A stretch of 64,000 nucleotides of DNA from Gonocerus acuteangulatus (GCA_946811695.1 OX328123.1:42296835-42360834); one strand, 5' to 3'. Positions 33,521 through 47,298 are shown, numbered from the stretch's first letter. Program-made: numbers and translations. Notes: generated from the letters alone by a model not told the origin.

Positions 33521-34884
33521 CTGTTCGCTCATTTCTGGCTTCCCTGATGGTCCGATTTTGATGAAATTTGGTACAAAAATCTGTCGTCCAATTTGAAAGG
33601 TTAAGTTCGTTAACCCGCAAAATCCGCCCACTGGAAGATGGCGTTTGGGGCGAAATTCGCGCAGAAAAAATCGTAACGCTTACGTTTTTGAGTTCATAAG
33701 CTTGTAAGTACTCTTTTTATAGGCTTCTTGGGCTAGAAAAACGAATGAAACCATTTTCAAGGCGATAGCTTTAACCGTTGTCGAGAAAATTGGAAAAATA
33801 ATTTTTGAATTCCGTTTTTGGTTTGGGTACTTAGAATCACGGGATTCAGTTGAAACATTATCTGCATGTTCTAACTTCATTAAAACTAATATGTTGAAAG
33901 TTATGTAACGTTTGGAGTTAAGGAAGGGTTAGAATAAAATATTTTATGAACAGACATGAAAAGTTTTGGTAACTTTTTACACTTTCCTTAATATCTCGAA
34001 AAAGGTTGAGAATCTTGGGAAACGGAAGATGACCATTAGAAAGGGCACTAAATTCTCTACAAAAATGGTTCTAAAGAAAGTTTTGATTAGGCGATGTCAA
34101 TCGGAGAAATAAGTGCATAAAACTTTAAAGTAATTGATTTCGCTTATTCGAACTGTTCTTTTTCTCTTTGATTTTGGTACTTAGAATTATGGGATTCAGT
34201 TGAAACATTTTCTGCATGTTCTACATTCATTAAAACTGATATGATGAAATTTTTGTTACGTTTGGAGTTTAGGAAGGGTTAGAATAAAATATTTTATTAA
34301 CAGACATAAAAAGTTTTGGTAACTTTGTATACATTCCTTAATATCTCGAAAAAGGTTGAGAATCTTGGGAAACGGAAGATGACCATTAGAAAGCTCACTA
34401 AATGCTCTACAAAAATGGTTCTGATGAAAGTTTTGATTAGGCGATGTCAATCGGAGAAATAAGTGCTTAAAACTTTAAAGTAATTGATTTCGCTTATTCG
34501 AACTGTTCTTTTTGTCTGTTTTATCCCTTGTTATTTTTAAATTGCTTATAGTCAGATAATGTATTTGACAATAAAACAGATTAAGTAAAATAAGAAGATC
34601 AATTTATTGTTAGAAACGTAGCGTTCAAAGAGAGAGATCCCAAGGCTTTCCAAATGCCTCTGAGCAGAGGCCTTTCTGCCCGACTTATGGTATAGCTGAC
34701 CCATACAGGTAAGATTGTAAATCAAGACCTTTCAAGACTGGTTTGTTTGAGATTTCATTTGGATAGCTGTTTCGCTATTGATCTAAACATAGTAATAACT
34801 GTTTCTATTCTATGCCTTCATAAACACTAGAGATAAGAACGGAACCGCGCTAAGATGACGCAGTTCCTGCGAATCGGACTTTTT
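33296..34884 (+). mobile_element. Helentron-like element E, left copy (unit 2)
   Basis: Duplicate of 11093-12683 with the same asymmetric TIRs, hairpins and internal 350 bp duplication; the TA tract differs slightly (33437-33517). Confidence 0.75.
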
Positions 34885-35760
34885 AATTTAATTATTAATC
34901 ACTGGCGTTAATAACCTAACCACGCTTGTTGACAGGCCTTAAATCCAATAAAAAAAAGGATTAATCATTATCATAAAATATGCAATATTTGGTGAATGAT
35001 ACACGAAGTCAATTAAACTCCTATACCTCAACTTACTAATAGTAGTATGACTAAAATATACAGAAAAGTGTTTGTCGACTATTACAGACTGTGTAAATAC
35101 CGAAAAGGCTGCTCGGGTCTAGGAGGCAAGCACACTAGGAGGAGCGCACTATATAGATATCTGATTCTTGCTCTAACTGCTTCGTAGAGAGATTGTGTGG
35201 TCAGTACCATGCTCCGCCTGAATGATGTTCCCATTATAGGCTGCGCGGAAGATTATAGGCGCTCTATTTCGATTCCGAACCCCAATTGCAAATAACTTCA
35301 TTAATGTGCGCAAGAGGCTCAAATTCAGGTTCCCCTCAGTGCATGATTCGCGTGATGTACCACTTGAAGCAAGCCCCTATTCAACTGTATTCTCGAAATT
35401 TAATATCTGATTCATAAGAAGGAAGGAGTATATTCAAGGAAAGTTGATATTCCCAGCCTGCTTGATATTTCATGATAAAGTAATCCCAGTTGCTTCATGC
35501 GATCACATGTGGGCGTCACAATGAAACTTTTTTATATGAAACTTTTGTCAAGGTGTTGTATATTACATTGAATCCTTGAGCTGTATAATTTTAACCTCTT
35601 TCAACATAATATTTGAGTGATGATATTCCTAAAGTATGATACTGTGAGGAAATAAACAAATCATATGAGGATTTGTCTAAATATTAATATTTCTCTACGA
35701 AAATCTATTTGTTAAATAATAGTTTTTTCACTGGTGTCACGCACACGTTGCGTCTCTCCA

Positions 35761-36105
35761 GTACATTTTCCACGGTGTAAGAGCTAAATAAAGAGTGACT
35801 GATTAAAAATATCCAATCTAGATTTTTCTTCGACGAGTAACCTAATCTTCACAGTTATACTTGAACAAACTATTTCTCTTCCTCGGAGTATGTTCTAATA
35901 TGTAGAAAAGAAATCTCTAGTGTTTTCATTTCATCAGTAAAAGGACATTTAAAACTGCTGCTTTTGAAGCAGCCAGATTTTATCAGGAGGCAGATTAAAT
36001 TTTAATTGAAAGCCGAATGTTAGTGGTGCCACTTGCAAGGCAGTGGAGGAATTTTAAGTAATACCCGAAGTTAGTGTATATTTTAGGTGTATTTTGTTCG
36101 CTCGG
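35761..36105 (+). repeat. Dispersed repeat F, partial copy (unit 2)
   Basis: Duplicate of 13560-13904. Confidence 0.75.
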
Positions 36106-36291
36106 ATGAAGATTACTCTCTAATTAATATTGTATCTAAATAGAGGAGAAATAGCCATGGGTGTCCTGATATGTTTCATTGCTAGATCTTGAAATGTGTG
36201 AACACCAAACCGAAAAATAAATCTGTTTTTCAAAACGTCGGACCTTTCTGTAGTAGTCCTCAACTTGGCCTATCTTTTCTCCAGCTATCTT
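36106..36291 (+). repeat. Dispersed repeat F, left part of split copy (unit 2)
   Basis: Duplicate of 13905-14091; interrupted by element E. Confidence 0.85.
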
Positions 36292-37656
36292 AAAAAAGTC
36301 CGATTCGCAGGAACTGCGTCATCTTAGCGCGGTTCCGTTCTTATCTCTAGTGTTTATGAAGGCATAGAATAGAAACAGTTATTACTTTATTTAGATCAAT
36401 AGCGAAACAGCTATCCAAATGAAATCTCAAACAAACCAGTCTTGAAAGGTCTTGATTTACAATCTTACCTGTATGGGTCAGCTATACCATAAGTCGGGCA
36501 GAAAGGCCTCTGCTCAGAGGCATTTGGAAACCCTTGGGATCTCTCTCTTTGAACGCTACATTTCTAACAATAAATTGATCTTCTTATTTTACTTAATCTG
36601 TTTTATTGTCAAATACATTATCTGACTATAAGCAATTTAAAAATAACAAGGAATAAAACAGACAAAAAGAACAGTTCGAATAAGCGAAATCAATTACTTT
36701 AAAGTTTTAAGCACTTATTTCTCCGATTGACATCGCCTAATCAAAACTTTCATCAGAACCATTTTTGTAGAGCTTTTAGTGAGCTTTCTAATGGTCATCT
36801 TCCGTTTCCCAAGATTCTCAACCTTTTTCGAGATATTAAGGAAAGTATACAAAGTTACCAAAACTTTTTATGTCTGTTAATAAAATATTTTATTCTAACC
36901 CTTCCTAAATTCCAAACGTAACAAAAATTTCATCATATCAGTTTTAATGAATGTAGAACATGCAGAAAATGTTTCAACTGAATCCCATAATTCTAAACAC
37001 CAAAATCAAAGAGAAAAAGAACAGTTCGAATAAGCGGAATCAATTACTTTAAAGTTTTATGCACTTATTTCTCCGATTTACATCGCCTAATCAAAACTTT
37101 CTTTAGAACCATTTTTGTAGAGAATTTAGTGCCCTTTCTAATGGTCATCTTCCGTTTCCCAAGATTCTCAACCTTTTTCGAGATATTAAGGAAAGTGTAC
37201 AAAGTTACCAAAACTTTTCATGTCTGTTCATAAAATATTTTATTCTAACCCTTCCTTAACTCCAAACGTTACATAACTTTCAACATATTAGTTTTAATGA
37301 AGTTAGAACATGCAGATAATGTTTCAACTGAATCCCGTGATTCTAAGTACCCAAACCAAAAACGGAATTCAAAAACTATTTTTCCAATTTTCTCGACAAC
37401 GGTTAAAGCTATCGCCTTGAAAATGGTTTCATTCGTTTTTCTAGCCCAAGAAACCTATAAAAAGAGTACTTACAAGCTTATGAACTCAAAAACGTAAGCG
37501 TTACGATTTTTTCTGCGCGAATTTCGCCCCAAACGCCATCTTCCAGTGGGCGGATTTTGCTGGTTAACGAACTTGACCTTTCAAATTGGACGACAGATTT
37601 TTGTACCAAATTTCATCAAAATCGGACCATCAGGGAAGCCAGAAATGAGCGAACAG

Positions 37657-37713
<57 letters not shown>

Positions 37714-37879
37714 TATACATATATATATATATATATATACAAATTTGAACCACCGTTATTTTCGGTCTCTAGGGGTTCTGAAACGCGAAATTTTCTAGTC
37801 GGCACTTCCGGATTGTTTCATTGTATCAACCCTATAAGCGGGGTTCCTCCCTATGGGGGAGGGAGGAACCGCGCTAAAA
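36292..37879 (-). mobile_element. Helentron-like element E, right copy in repeat F (unit 2)
   Basis: Duplicate of 14092-15674, inverted relative to 33296-34884. Confidence 0.8.
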
Positions 37880-38365
37880 TATGTTATGAAGAATAGCGAA
37901 GTATAAAAGTACTAAAGGAAAAATTAGTCAAAATTAAACATATGTTACAGCAAGATCTTTGGTAAAAGAGCTAATGGCTCAGAGCGACTAAATAAAAATA
38001 CACAATACATACTTTTCATCTCCTTGTTTTAATACGAGTAAACTCAACCCTACCCGCTCTACTTTAACGATTTATTTCTAACTCAGTGTAAATAAGGTCA
38101 GATTTTTATAAAAACAATGTCTATTGTTTTCATTTCATTACTAAAAGGAAATTAAAAACTGCTGCTTTTGCAGGAGCCAAACTTTATCAGGAGGAAGATT
38201 AATTTTAATTGAAAGCCAAAATGTTAGTTGTGCCACGCACAAGGCAGTGGAGGAATTTTAAGTAATATCTGATGTGCATATTTTAGGGTTTTCATTTAAT
38301 AGGGTTTATTTAGTTTGATAAAAGAAGTCACTTCAGTGCCAAGGATTTTGTCGACTTCGTCAAAC
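37880..38365 (+). repeat. Dispersed repeat F, right part of split copy (unit 2)
   Basis: Duplicate of 15675-16160. Confidence 0.85.
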
Positions 38366-38645
38366 GAACTATGTGAAATGGTTACTTTTTTCGGAAAATC
38401 AGGAAGAAAACGAAGTTTACATTAAGGACATTTCAGTTGACCTACAATAACGGTAAAAATTAAAAATCCCGAAATTACATAGTTCAAATAAATTGAAGGA
38501 ACGTTTAGCACGTTGCTCAGGGATTGATATTGAACCCTGCAAATGTTTGAAATTTCTATTGGAGTCAGATTTTCATAAAAAATTGAATTATTGAAATTGT
38601 AGCTACGTTAACTTAACATAGATATTTATGACTTGTTATCTACAG

Positions 38646-38740
38646 GGTACCAAACCTTTCTAGCCTGACAAGGCCTGATGGCATCTATTTTATTTATTTA
38701 TTTTTTTTTTTTTTTTTTTTTGTAGAAAGTAAACGCTCAC
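38646..38740 (-). repeat. SINE fragment with T-rich insert (unit 2)
   Basis: Duplicate of 16441-16545 with a different T/TTTA length. Confidence 0.5.
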
Positions 38741-40871
38741 CCCTATCAGGAAATGAACATATCAAACAAAATATTCGTTTTACAAACACGAATGTGTTTA
38801 TCATCAAAATTGAAAAAAAACCCTCAGTATTATAACTACTGCGTCGCTTTAGTCTGCCTTCGTTCTTCTAACGATATTTAGGTTCTATTTCCTTTATAAA
38901 GCCAAATAGTGAGAGTTTATTCATACACTCTCTATTTAGCCATTTCTCCAAGATTCCAATAACTATCAAAAACACAATTCCTTTCATCTTCACACATTTT
39001 TTGAGAGTAGTTGAAACGGCATTTATCAGTATGTTGATTTTTTATAGTATTTTTCGAATTTGAATGAAGTTTCATACTATTTCTTGCTGCTTTAAATATG
39101 TTCCTCTTCGAGCTGGATTCATTTTGTTTTCGTTTATTTTTTCAACTGTGTTCATAGTATTAACGTTAGTAGAAACGAAGTTTTCTGTACTACTGTTTGT
39201 GCGAGCGGTACTAGTCACTTGTAGGCTTGGAGCTCGGCTAACAAAGCTGATAACACCGAATAAGTTGCATCTAGTGCTGTAAGTTGGAGTTTATTGCTAG
39301 CGTTACCTACGGGCAACACTTGAATCACTGATAAGTTCCATAATAGCAACATAGTCAATGTCAATGTCGTTTGACGAGAGAAGCCAGTATTTGTCAATTT
39401 CAGTATTAACAACAACTTCAGAGTCAATATCCAGTAGATGATAATGCCAAGAAGACAATTCCTAAAACACAATATTTTAAATAGGACTGCTTGATTCAAG
39501 TTGAAATTGCTTCGAAGCCAAACGTTATTTACAGTACAAAAGAAGATAAAATAAGCGATTAGTTGAGATGATGATAATATGCAATGGTGATTTTGTATTT
39601 ACGCAATGGTGAAAAAAAAAAACAACTCAAAATCAATGAAACAGGATAATTTAAGAAACAATTGAGAACCATTTAGTGCATGCCATTCATATTCCTCACC
39701 CGATGAATTTCCACTTTAACAACTTTTTCTTTCCAAAATTCCTAATGGCCAATCCGGTAAAGTAAAAGTTAACCCATTCGAGACGGCTTGCACGCCGTGT
39801 GTGCAATAACAGTAATGACCAATAATTAGTTATTCTAAGTAAACTAGTCGTCAAAATATAATGTTTCTTGGACTAATGAAATATTTAAAGTACAGGAATA
39901 TAAAATTTGGCATTGGTTTTACTGCGTACCAATACCCTAAACATTATCTGTATTTTGATTTTACCTTACAATGCACACGTGCCCAATCCGCTGAAAAAAA
40001 AAAAATCATAAACAGTCTTCCGAGTAGCGAGTTGCATACCTGGTCTGGAATGTTCTTATTTATGTGAGTTCACTTAGGAATTGACTGATTTCCATTGTAA
40101 ACATGTTTTGTTTTTTTATTAAAATTAACCATATAAGGAAGAAAAAAAGTTGGCTTCCGTGTTCGAAAAAAATCGTCATCTCATATGGGTAAATTACCAA
40201 TTAAAAAAGTATCAGGAAAAAACCGTGTCTGGCAAACAGTAGATCTTTTTCTGATAGTAATGACACAATCCAAAATGACAAAGCATATTTTCGCAAAAAG
40301 AGACCGACTTTTCTTTAGAAGAGTGTGATTAACAAATATATACAAAACCATTATTTCCGAGGAAGAAATGTCTATTGAAAATAAAGCCAAAAGTTAATAT
40401 AGTACAATAGATAAATCCCAATTAATGTGCAAGAATTTCATAAATGAAAATAAATCATAACTGGATACTATTATTTAATTTAGAAAAATATTCCTTTCTT
40501 GATGGAAAGCACAGAATCAAAAAGAGACTCTTGTTTGCAAAACTGTATTATGAAAAAATAATATACTTATTCTCTAAACAATACAGACGTTTTCTGCTTA
40601 ACGATTCAAAAGAGACTATATTGAGAAGAACTTTTCTGAAATATATTGTAATGTAAAAACTAAATAACTTATCTCTAGCAGTAAAATAAAGTGAATAATA
40701 TGATGATATTGCAGGAATTTGCTACCCTTTCAGGGTATTCTTAACCCACGATAACTGATTTTTGAGAAGCGACCTTAGTAAAAATGTGAGCGACATGTAC
40801 ACAGATATTTCGTTATTTTATTATGAAATCTGGGGTGCTAATATATGAATAACAGATCTGTAAGGTAAATT

Positions 40872-40989
40872 ACTGTTTGAGAAAAGTACATTTTGTTAGA
40901 CTCGGCCTGGAATTGCTGGTTTGTAGATGCTTTATACCACCTGAGCAGAATCTCCCTAGAATTAGGTTCTCTTTCGGTGCCTTGATTAA
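40872..40989 (+). repeat. Dispersed repeat G (unit 2)
   Basis: Duplicate of 18668-18785. Confidence 0.6.
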
Positions 40990-41286
40990 AATTAACGCAG
41001 CCTCTCCACCTTTTGCGGTCAGGCTGCCTCCGTGCATTCGGTATGAGCACTTAGCTTCGTCTTTCTTTTACTCTCCTGCTTCGAGTAACTGCCGCTACAG
41101 GTAGCTTGTATTATAAGGTGCAAACGGTTCCTCCTGTAATACACACTTCCGGGGATATTTAACTCAACATGGGGATATTCAACTTATAGACTGTAAAAAT
41201 GCAGTCACGCGAGTGTATTTCCTGGCCACCTTAAACGGGCGGAAAACAGGACGTTGTTATCTGGTATTCAGGGAAATTCTTTCCTA

Positions 41287-41727
41287 TCTATATATATATA
41301 AAAATCACGTGTGTGTCTGTTTTTTGTTTGTTTGTTCCTTATACAAATCTACACCGTTTGACCGATTTTGACCAAACTTGGCACACAGGTAGGTCTTGAT
41401 ACGATAAATCTCAGAGGCGAGGTCAAAATAGTCAAATTTCAAAATTTGGTCAAAAAGTCAAAAGTTTTGTTCAAGAAAAATTGGCTACACTGAACCATTC
41501 AGATTGTGACGGCCAATTTGAATCGACAGCAGGCTCTGCTACTGGCCTCTGTAGGCTGTTAGATGAAGTGCTGTTTCGCTGGCCTCAGCCGGTATCATTA
41601 TGAACTAAAACAAATTCACATCGTTTGACGTAACTGGGTATAGACAACTAGGTATCAAGTAGATCTTGATATGAGGAGAGTCATAGACAGAAAGTAGGTG
41701 TAGCATGGCACACTGGGTAACTGCTAG
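41287..41727 (+). mobile_element. Non-autonomous Helitron (unit 2)
   Basis: Duplicate of 19083-19522: TC start after A, CTAG end before T. Confidence 0.85.
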
Positions 41728-42174
41728 TACTTCATAAATATCTAAACGTTTGTAAATACATTTACATTTTCTAATTTATAAAATAAAATTATTTTGAATA
41801 CAATACCGTGATGTAAAGTGAAACACCAAAAAGCAATACAAACATTTTTACATCTTCCTTCAAGACTATTCTTTGGTTACACGCATTTTTCCGTAAGATC
41901 CACGTAATGAAACTTTTCCAGTTTTATAACAAATAATATTGTGTCAGCCTAGCAACTGTTTTATTACGCTTATATGAAATCTGAATGTATTTGATATTAA
42001 AATATGGATTAAAATTTAAACGTTTCCTTTATTCAGTTTGGAAATTAATAACAACTTAAATTACTATAAATTATGGTTTTAAATTAATATGTAATGAAAT
42101 TTTGAATGTAATTAATATGAATGTAAAGTTTGTGAGCTGAATAAGCTTATAATTTTAATATATTCCCAGGATTA

Positions 42175-42243
42175 ATTTCAGAGATTAAAATTTGCACACG
42201 ATAGAAATCTGGGTGTAAGAGCTAATAGAGGGTGCTGAATGTC

Positions 42244-42291
<48 letters not shown>

Positions 42292-42600
42292 TATAATTTA
42301 AAAAATATAATTTTATTTTCCCCCCTTATTTCCTGTTGTATTACCTTATTTCTTGTTGTATTAGGGGTAGAAGCTACTTCCACTTCTAGAAGCTAACTCT
42401 ACTGGCTCCACTTTATCCATGTATTTTCGTCTCTCGGAGTAAATGAGCTTTGAAATGTAAATTAAAAAATCTGTTGTTTTTATATCATGATTAAAAGGAG
42501 GCAAATTTACTTCTAATTGAAAAGCAAAGATTTAATTGTTCCACATGCAAAGAAGGCATTTTTCTTGTAAAATACTAAAAACCTTGTTTTAATGCTCCTT
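42175..42600 (+). repeat. Dispersed repeat F, diverged copy with TA expansion (unit 2)
   Basis: Duplicate of 19970-20400 with a shorter TA tract (42246-42294). Confidence 0.65.
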
Positions 42601-42981
42601 AAGAGGCTTCATGTGAAAGAGAAAGAAGCGAATAAACTAATATTGAAAGATGGCGTGTTTGAATATATTTTGACATATTGCCTCATTAAATTACGCCTTT
42701 TACGATTTTGATTGTACCTAAATGGTGCTGCCCTCATTTTTTTTTTTGTTTGCTAGGTATACTATCCGCTTTCTCAATGTTATTTAACCTATTAAAGCAA
42801 GATTCAGATTATACGAAAGGACCTTGGAAGCTAAATCCCACAACATACAAACAAACAGACAACAATTCTAAAAATCATTGTTTTGTGTACTATTGCGTTG
42901 ATAAAGGCCTCCAATAGTATTTTTCCCATATATCTTCCATGTACAGACAGTGATCCGTTAGAATTTTATTATATGTACAGA

Positions 42982-43910
42982 CTATAAATATAATAGTCCG
43001 AGAGCCAGCAACGCACTTTTCATGAAGTGTTTTATGCATCTTGAAATTTTGCTATAATATACATCTTGGATATATAAGAAGGTATATATGTGTTTCCTGG
43101 ACATACCTTGGAACACCAGGTACTGCGCATAGGGGAAAGGTACAAAAAATATTTCCCAAAAACAGATTTTTATTCAGAAGCCAACTGTCTTTAATGTAAA
43201 ATTAAGACAATTTTACAATGAATAATAAATATGGAAGACACTTTTAAGGGGTATAACAAGTGAAAAAAAAAATTAATTGTTTTTATTCTAATATTAAATG
43301 AGAGTTTTAATCGCGCTGCCATTAAAACCAGAACAGCTGTACGAGATCATGTGAGCAAGAACCAATGAGAGCACAGAAAACAACCAACATTGCGCGGTCG
43401 TCTCATGCACTGTTACGGTTACGCGCAGTGTATTGCAGTCTATCATAGGCAACATTTATTTTCATATTTCCTGATAATTAAACCCCACAAAAGTGTCTGT
43501 CCTTTTGCAATTATATTCAAATATGTTTATTGAAGACCCTGTTTAAATCGCAGCGTGAATAAAGCACTTCATTTACTATTAAAAATGAAAATTAGGTACT
43601 TTGTATTTTTTTAAAATTTACATTTTAACCCCCTAAAAAGTGCCTGCCTTATTTATTATTAATTTTAAAATTGTCTTAATTTGTAATTTTTTTCATTAAT
43701 AAAAGTTGGCTTCTGAATAAAACACTATTTTTAGGCAATATTGTTTTGCACCTTTCCCCAATGCGCAGTACCTGGTGTTCCAAGGTATGCCCAGGAAACA
43801 CTTTCTTATCTTCTTATCTACCCAAGAGGTACACTATAGCAAAATTTCAGAGTGCATGAAAGAATTCATGAAAAATGCGTTGCCAGCTCGCCGACTATAA
43901 CAATATTTAG
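42982..43910. mobile_element. Foldback-type inverted-repeat element, complete copy (unit 2)
   Basis: Two arms of roughly 360 bp (42982-43340 and 43545-43910) are inverted copies of each other with about 80 percent identity by eye. Near-perfect blocks include CCTTGGAACACCAGGTACTG and TTTATTCAGAAGCCAACT. They flank a spacer of about 200 bp. Outer edges read AATAATAGTCCGAG on the left and CTCGCCGACTATAAC on the right. There is no transposase ORF. Long inverted arms fit a foldback or MULE-type non-autonomous DNA element; the superfamily is undetermined because I see no clear target duplication. Confidence 0.75.
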
Positions 43911-44458
43911 GCACTATTCTAATCTAAAATTGAGATTTATTTCAGTTAAGTAACTTTATGAAATAAACCTTTAATATGTCAGTAATTATATTAGGTCCAA
44001 TGATTAATTACACAAGACATGAAAGGGTATGATACCAGATGAGAGAATGTTTGCGGCTGTGAGCACCTCTGAGCTGGTCAACTTAAAGAGAGAAGTCCTA
44101 ATCCGCTTAAAACTTTCTACAGCCTTTTCCAACAACTTTCTTACCAGCCTTCATACCCTATTCATCAAGCAACACTTTTCTCACAACATCCTCAACGGAA
44201 AACTCAGATATTAAGGGTAACGGGCATTAAAAATAAATTAGAACTCAACAGAAATCGCTTGTTAGTGATTGAAGATAAAACTTGCTATGAAGACACTCTC
44301 TTTGAGACTCTATTCAATTTCCATCAGGGAAATTAACCAAAAAACTCACAGTGAGCTCTGGATTTGTAAAATTGTTCATAACGAGAAGTTCAAGAAATAA
44401 ACTGGTCTCGACAAGATTACATTATAATAGAAGAAGAACATATTGTCTTAATTTATTT

Positions 44459-44676
44459 TATTTTATTTTATTTAAATTTTAACGTCCATTTATTATTAAC
44501 TACGAATTTTAGGAAGGGTTATCTATAGGTTACCACCCTTTTCTAGCCAGGATAGAGGTGATGGCTTTTCTTTTTTTCGAAAGAAAAGCCACCGCCCCTA
44601 GTGGGAATCGAACCCACGACCTTTGGCAGGGAGTGTTAAGAGCTCACGCCTTAACCCTCAAGGCTGCCGGGTCTCC
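44459..44676 (-). repeat. tRNA-derived SINE with target-site duplications (unit 2)
   Basis: Duplicate of 22059-22271, flanked by CTTAATTTATTT at 44447-44458 and 44677-44688; the tail is one TTTTA unit longer. Confidence 0.88.
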
Positions 44677-45073
44677 CTTAATTTATTTACATAGAGTAGG
44701 AAAATTTTTTGGGTCTGGACACAGGTTGATAATGTGGTCCGGTTTGTAGAAGCTGGAATTTAAAACTAAGGATCTCTTTTCTACTTCAGGGAAGGTATTT
44801 CAAAATTCGATATCAATGAATCCGAATGCTCTTGAGTTTATTATCTGTGCAGAAAACTCTGATTTCTCACTGAAGGATTAGATTTATTTATAATACATTA
44901 TTCGTAGCTATTGCTCATCCAGAAATTACACTATTGCAAACAATTCTGCAGTTTTCTATAGTATTTTATTGAAGAGTGCATCGTGAGTTTTTGCAAAACA
45001 TTTTTGTATGCATAAATTCTTTCTTCGCTACACTATGTTGAACATTCTGTTAATTTCTTTGAAATTCGTTGTC

Positions 45074-45267
45074 AATTATTGTGGACGATACGGCCTGTCA
45101 CAAATTTTCGGAACTCTAACCCCTTTAGATTAGGCGTTAATTCCTTAAATAAAATATGGAATAAGACTATTTTTCAATATATTACTTCATCAATGTATCG
45201 AATAAGTTCATTCGCTATTTTGCTTCGATTTTCATATTCGATTGTTTGACACGGTAGGGACAATATG
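45074..45267 (+). repeat. Partial MITE-like repeat, family H (unit 3)
   Basis: Homologue of 179-372 with several substitutions. Confidence 0.6.
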
Positions 45268-45889
45268 TTGCTATAAATTCTCCATTTTTATAGATTAAGA
45301 ACTTTCTAATGCCTGAACACTTCGAACTTTTGTAAATTAACAATCTTTAAAGTTAAAAAAAGAGAAAATATTTCAAACAAACTGATTTAAAAAAAAAAAA
45401 AGAAGAGAAAAAAGATGACTTCTCGTTTTGTAATTCAGGACTTTTCGTTGATCGAATCAGATCTAAGCTCACGTACCAAGAAAAGAATCCGTTAACGAAG
45501 TTACATTAAATGCGAATGGAATAAAAAGAGAAACCAAAGAGGAAGAAGAGATCCTAAGGAGAGGGAATGGATTGAAGGAAAGAGGGCTGGATTGAAAAGA
45601 AATAATATTTAAAGAAGTCAAGAGGAGCCGTCAGTGGGACGAATAAAAAGAAATGATTTTTCCTATCTACCCCCACCACGGGAAGGGAGAGAGCTGGAAA
45701 ATCAAATTTGTGCTCACAAAGGGGAGGTCTCGTCACGACTCGACTGGAGAAAATTAGGACTGGGTAAGGTAGTTTCTAGAAAGAGCCCACTCTAGGGGCT
45801 TCGAATGGAATTACAATCTACTCCTTGTTAAGCTCGCTTAAGGATTAATTGTTTAGTTTACAGCAAAACGTCAAGGTAAATAAAGGTAT

Positions 45890-45893
45890 AAAT
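45890..45893. other. Empty insertion site of the LTR element (unit 3)
   Basis: Here the flanks that in units 1 and 2 surround the 7.5 kb insertion are joined through a single AAAT: left 'GTCAAGGTAAATAAAGGTAT', right 'TATTCAAAACTTACTTTAA'. This defines the insertion boundaries and the 4 bp target duplication. Confidence 0.9.
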
Positions 45894-46504
45894 TATTCAA
45901 AACTTACTTTAAACAACATCAAATTTAAGAAAACATTTTTTGGAAGTAATGCAAACATTCTCATTCTCAGAGAATGTTTCGATCTTATACCAACTGATAA
46001 TATGGCTTGGTATCATATTCATATTTTTAAACCGTTCTGAGACCAAACAAACAATTCAAATTTTATCCGAAGCTTCACTTTTAATTTCCTCAATGCATTT
46101 CGTACTTCAGCTTCTTTAGAGAGGATGTTCTCTGAATTGCTGTATTTTATTGCTTCACTCAATATTTGCTTAAAACGTGTAGTTTCTGACTAAGAAATAG
46201 AACAAAAATGTAAGCAGGCTACCAATCAGCAAAAAAATGAAGATCTCTGCAAGACTCAAGCGCTCCCAAATTATATACAACCTCTCGCATAATTATTCTC
46301 GTCCTTGAACCAGGCAGTTTGTCCAATCGTATTTTGGCTGCCATTTCGATCTCCTACATAATTGTAATGGGGATTGTAGTTAAGAGAGCGGAATGAGTAA
46401 GATCCCCTTAAGATACACAACGTTTTCTGCTGTGAAACCCAGAACACTCTTTTATAAATAATTTTACATTTTTTTCTTTTGTTCGCATTTTTGATGAAAT
46501 ATCA

Positions 46505-46600
46505 AAAATACTAATAACGGTTTCTATTCATTTACAAATTACACTAAGAATAAAAACGAAAACGCGATAAGACATCGCAATTCCTGCGACTAGGTTTTTT
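46505..46600 (+). repeat. Solo 3' end of a Helentron-like element (unit 3)
   Basis: Homologue of 9172-9266, with the same hairpin GCGAT-AAGAC-ATCGC. Confidence 0.6.
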
Positions 46601-47130
46601 ATTTATTTATTTTATATTCCAACGCCATGCAATCACTCCTCAATTCTTCAATTAAAGATGACAAACTTTTTAGAACTAAGGCTAAAGAGTCAAATTTATC
46701 TCATTCATGTAACCACAATTCCACTTCGTTTCAACTAGTAACAATTTCTGATTGAATGAACATTCCTGCATACAGAAGAATCAGGAAAGTTTTTCTTTTT
46801 GTTTTTTTGTTGTTTTTTTTTTTAATTTATTCCCCGCATAACACATCCCGCATGGAAGGCGTCTCTCCCCTAGGACGAGCAGGAAAGTAATAATTGTAGA
46901 ATACTAGCCCCTTTGAATACTCTTCCGCCGCTGTTTCATGTCTTGAGGAATAGACTATCAAGTCGCATCAGGAACAAGTACCCCCTCCCCCGAATCTCCC
47001 TTCGATGCGTGATAAATTTTACGTAATGTGTAAGGTATCAGTTTTTATGATATTGTGATAGAAACTAATACCTTATGATTTGAATGGATCCTAGTATTTT
47101 TATTTTTCTCAGAAAATAAAGAAATAAAAG

Positions 47131-47298
47131 AGCGCCTTGGATTCATAAGCGGGAGATGGTGGGTTCGATTCCCAACCTCCGGCAGGAATTTTATCATCCA
47201 CGGCTCGCTGGTAAAATTCCTCACTGCACCCTGGATGTCGGCGCTAATGACCTGGATGTAGATGCGCCGTAGAAAAAAAAAAAAAAAAAAAAAAAAAA
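47131..47298 (+). repeat. tRNA-derived SINE (unit 3)
   Basis: Homologue of 9781-9949 with box B GGTTCGATTCC and an A-rich tail at 47273-47298. Confidence 0.75.

Larger units (their letters stand above)
22491..44895 (+). repeat. Tandem segmental-duplication unit 2 (about 22.4 kb)
   Basis: Direct repeat of unit 1, carrying the same nested LTR/LINE insertion at the same site and the same downstream order of elements. Copy-specific changes include a deletion of about 50 bp near 24459, a deletion of about 261 bp in the LINE 3' region near 26560, and a complete right arm of the foldback element (43545-43910) that unit 1 lacks in part. No host gene is recognised. Stretches without a recognised feature correspond to those of unit 1: 22863-23484, 30741-31358, 32135-33295, 34885-35760, 38741-40871, 40990-41286, 41728-42174, 42601-42981, 43911-44446 and 44689-44895. 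Confidence 0.95.
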
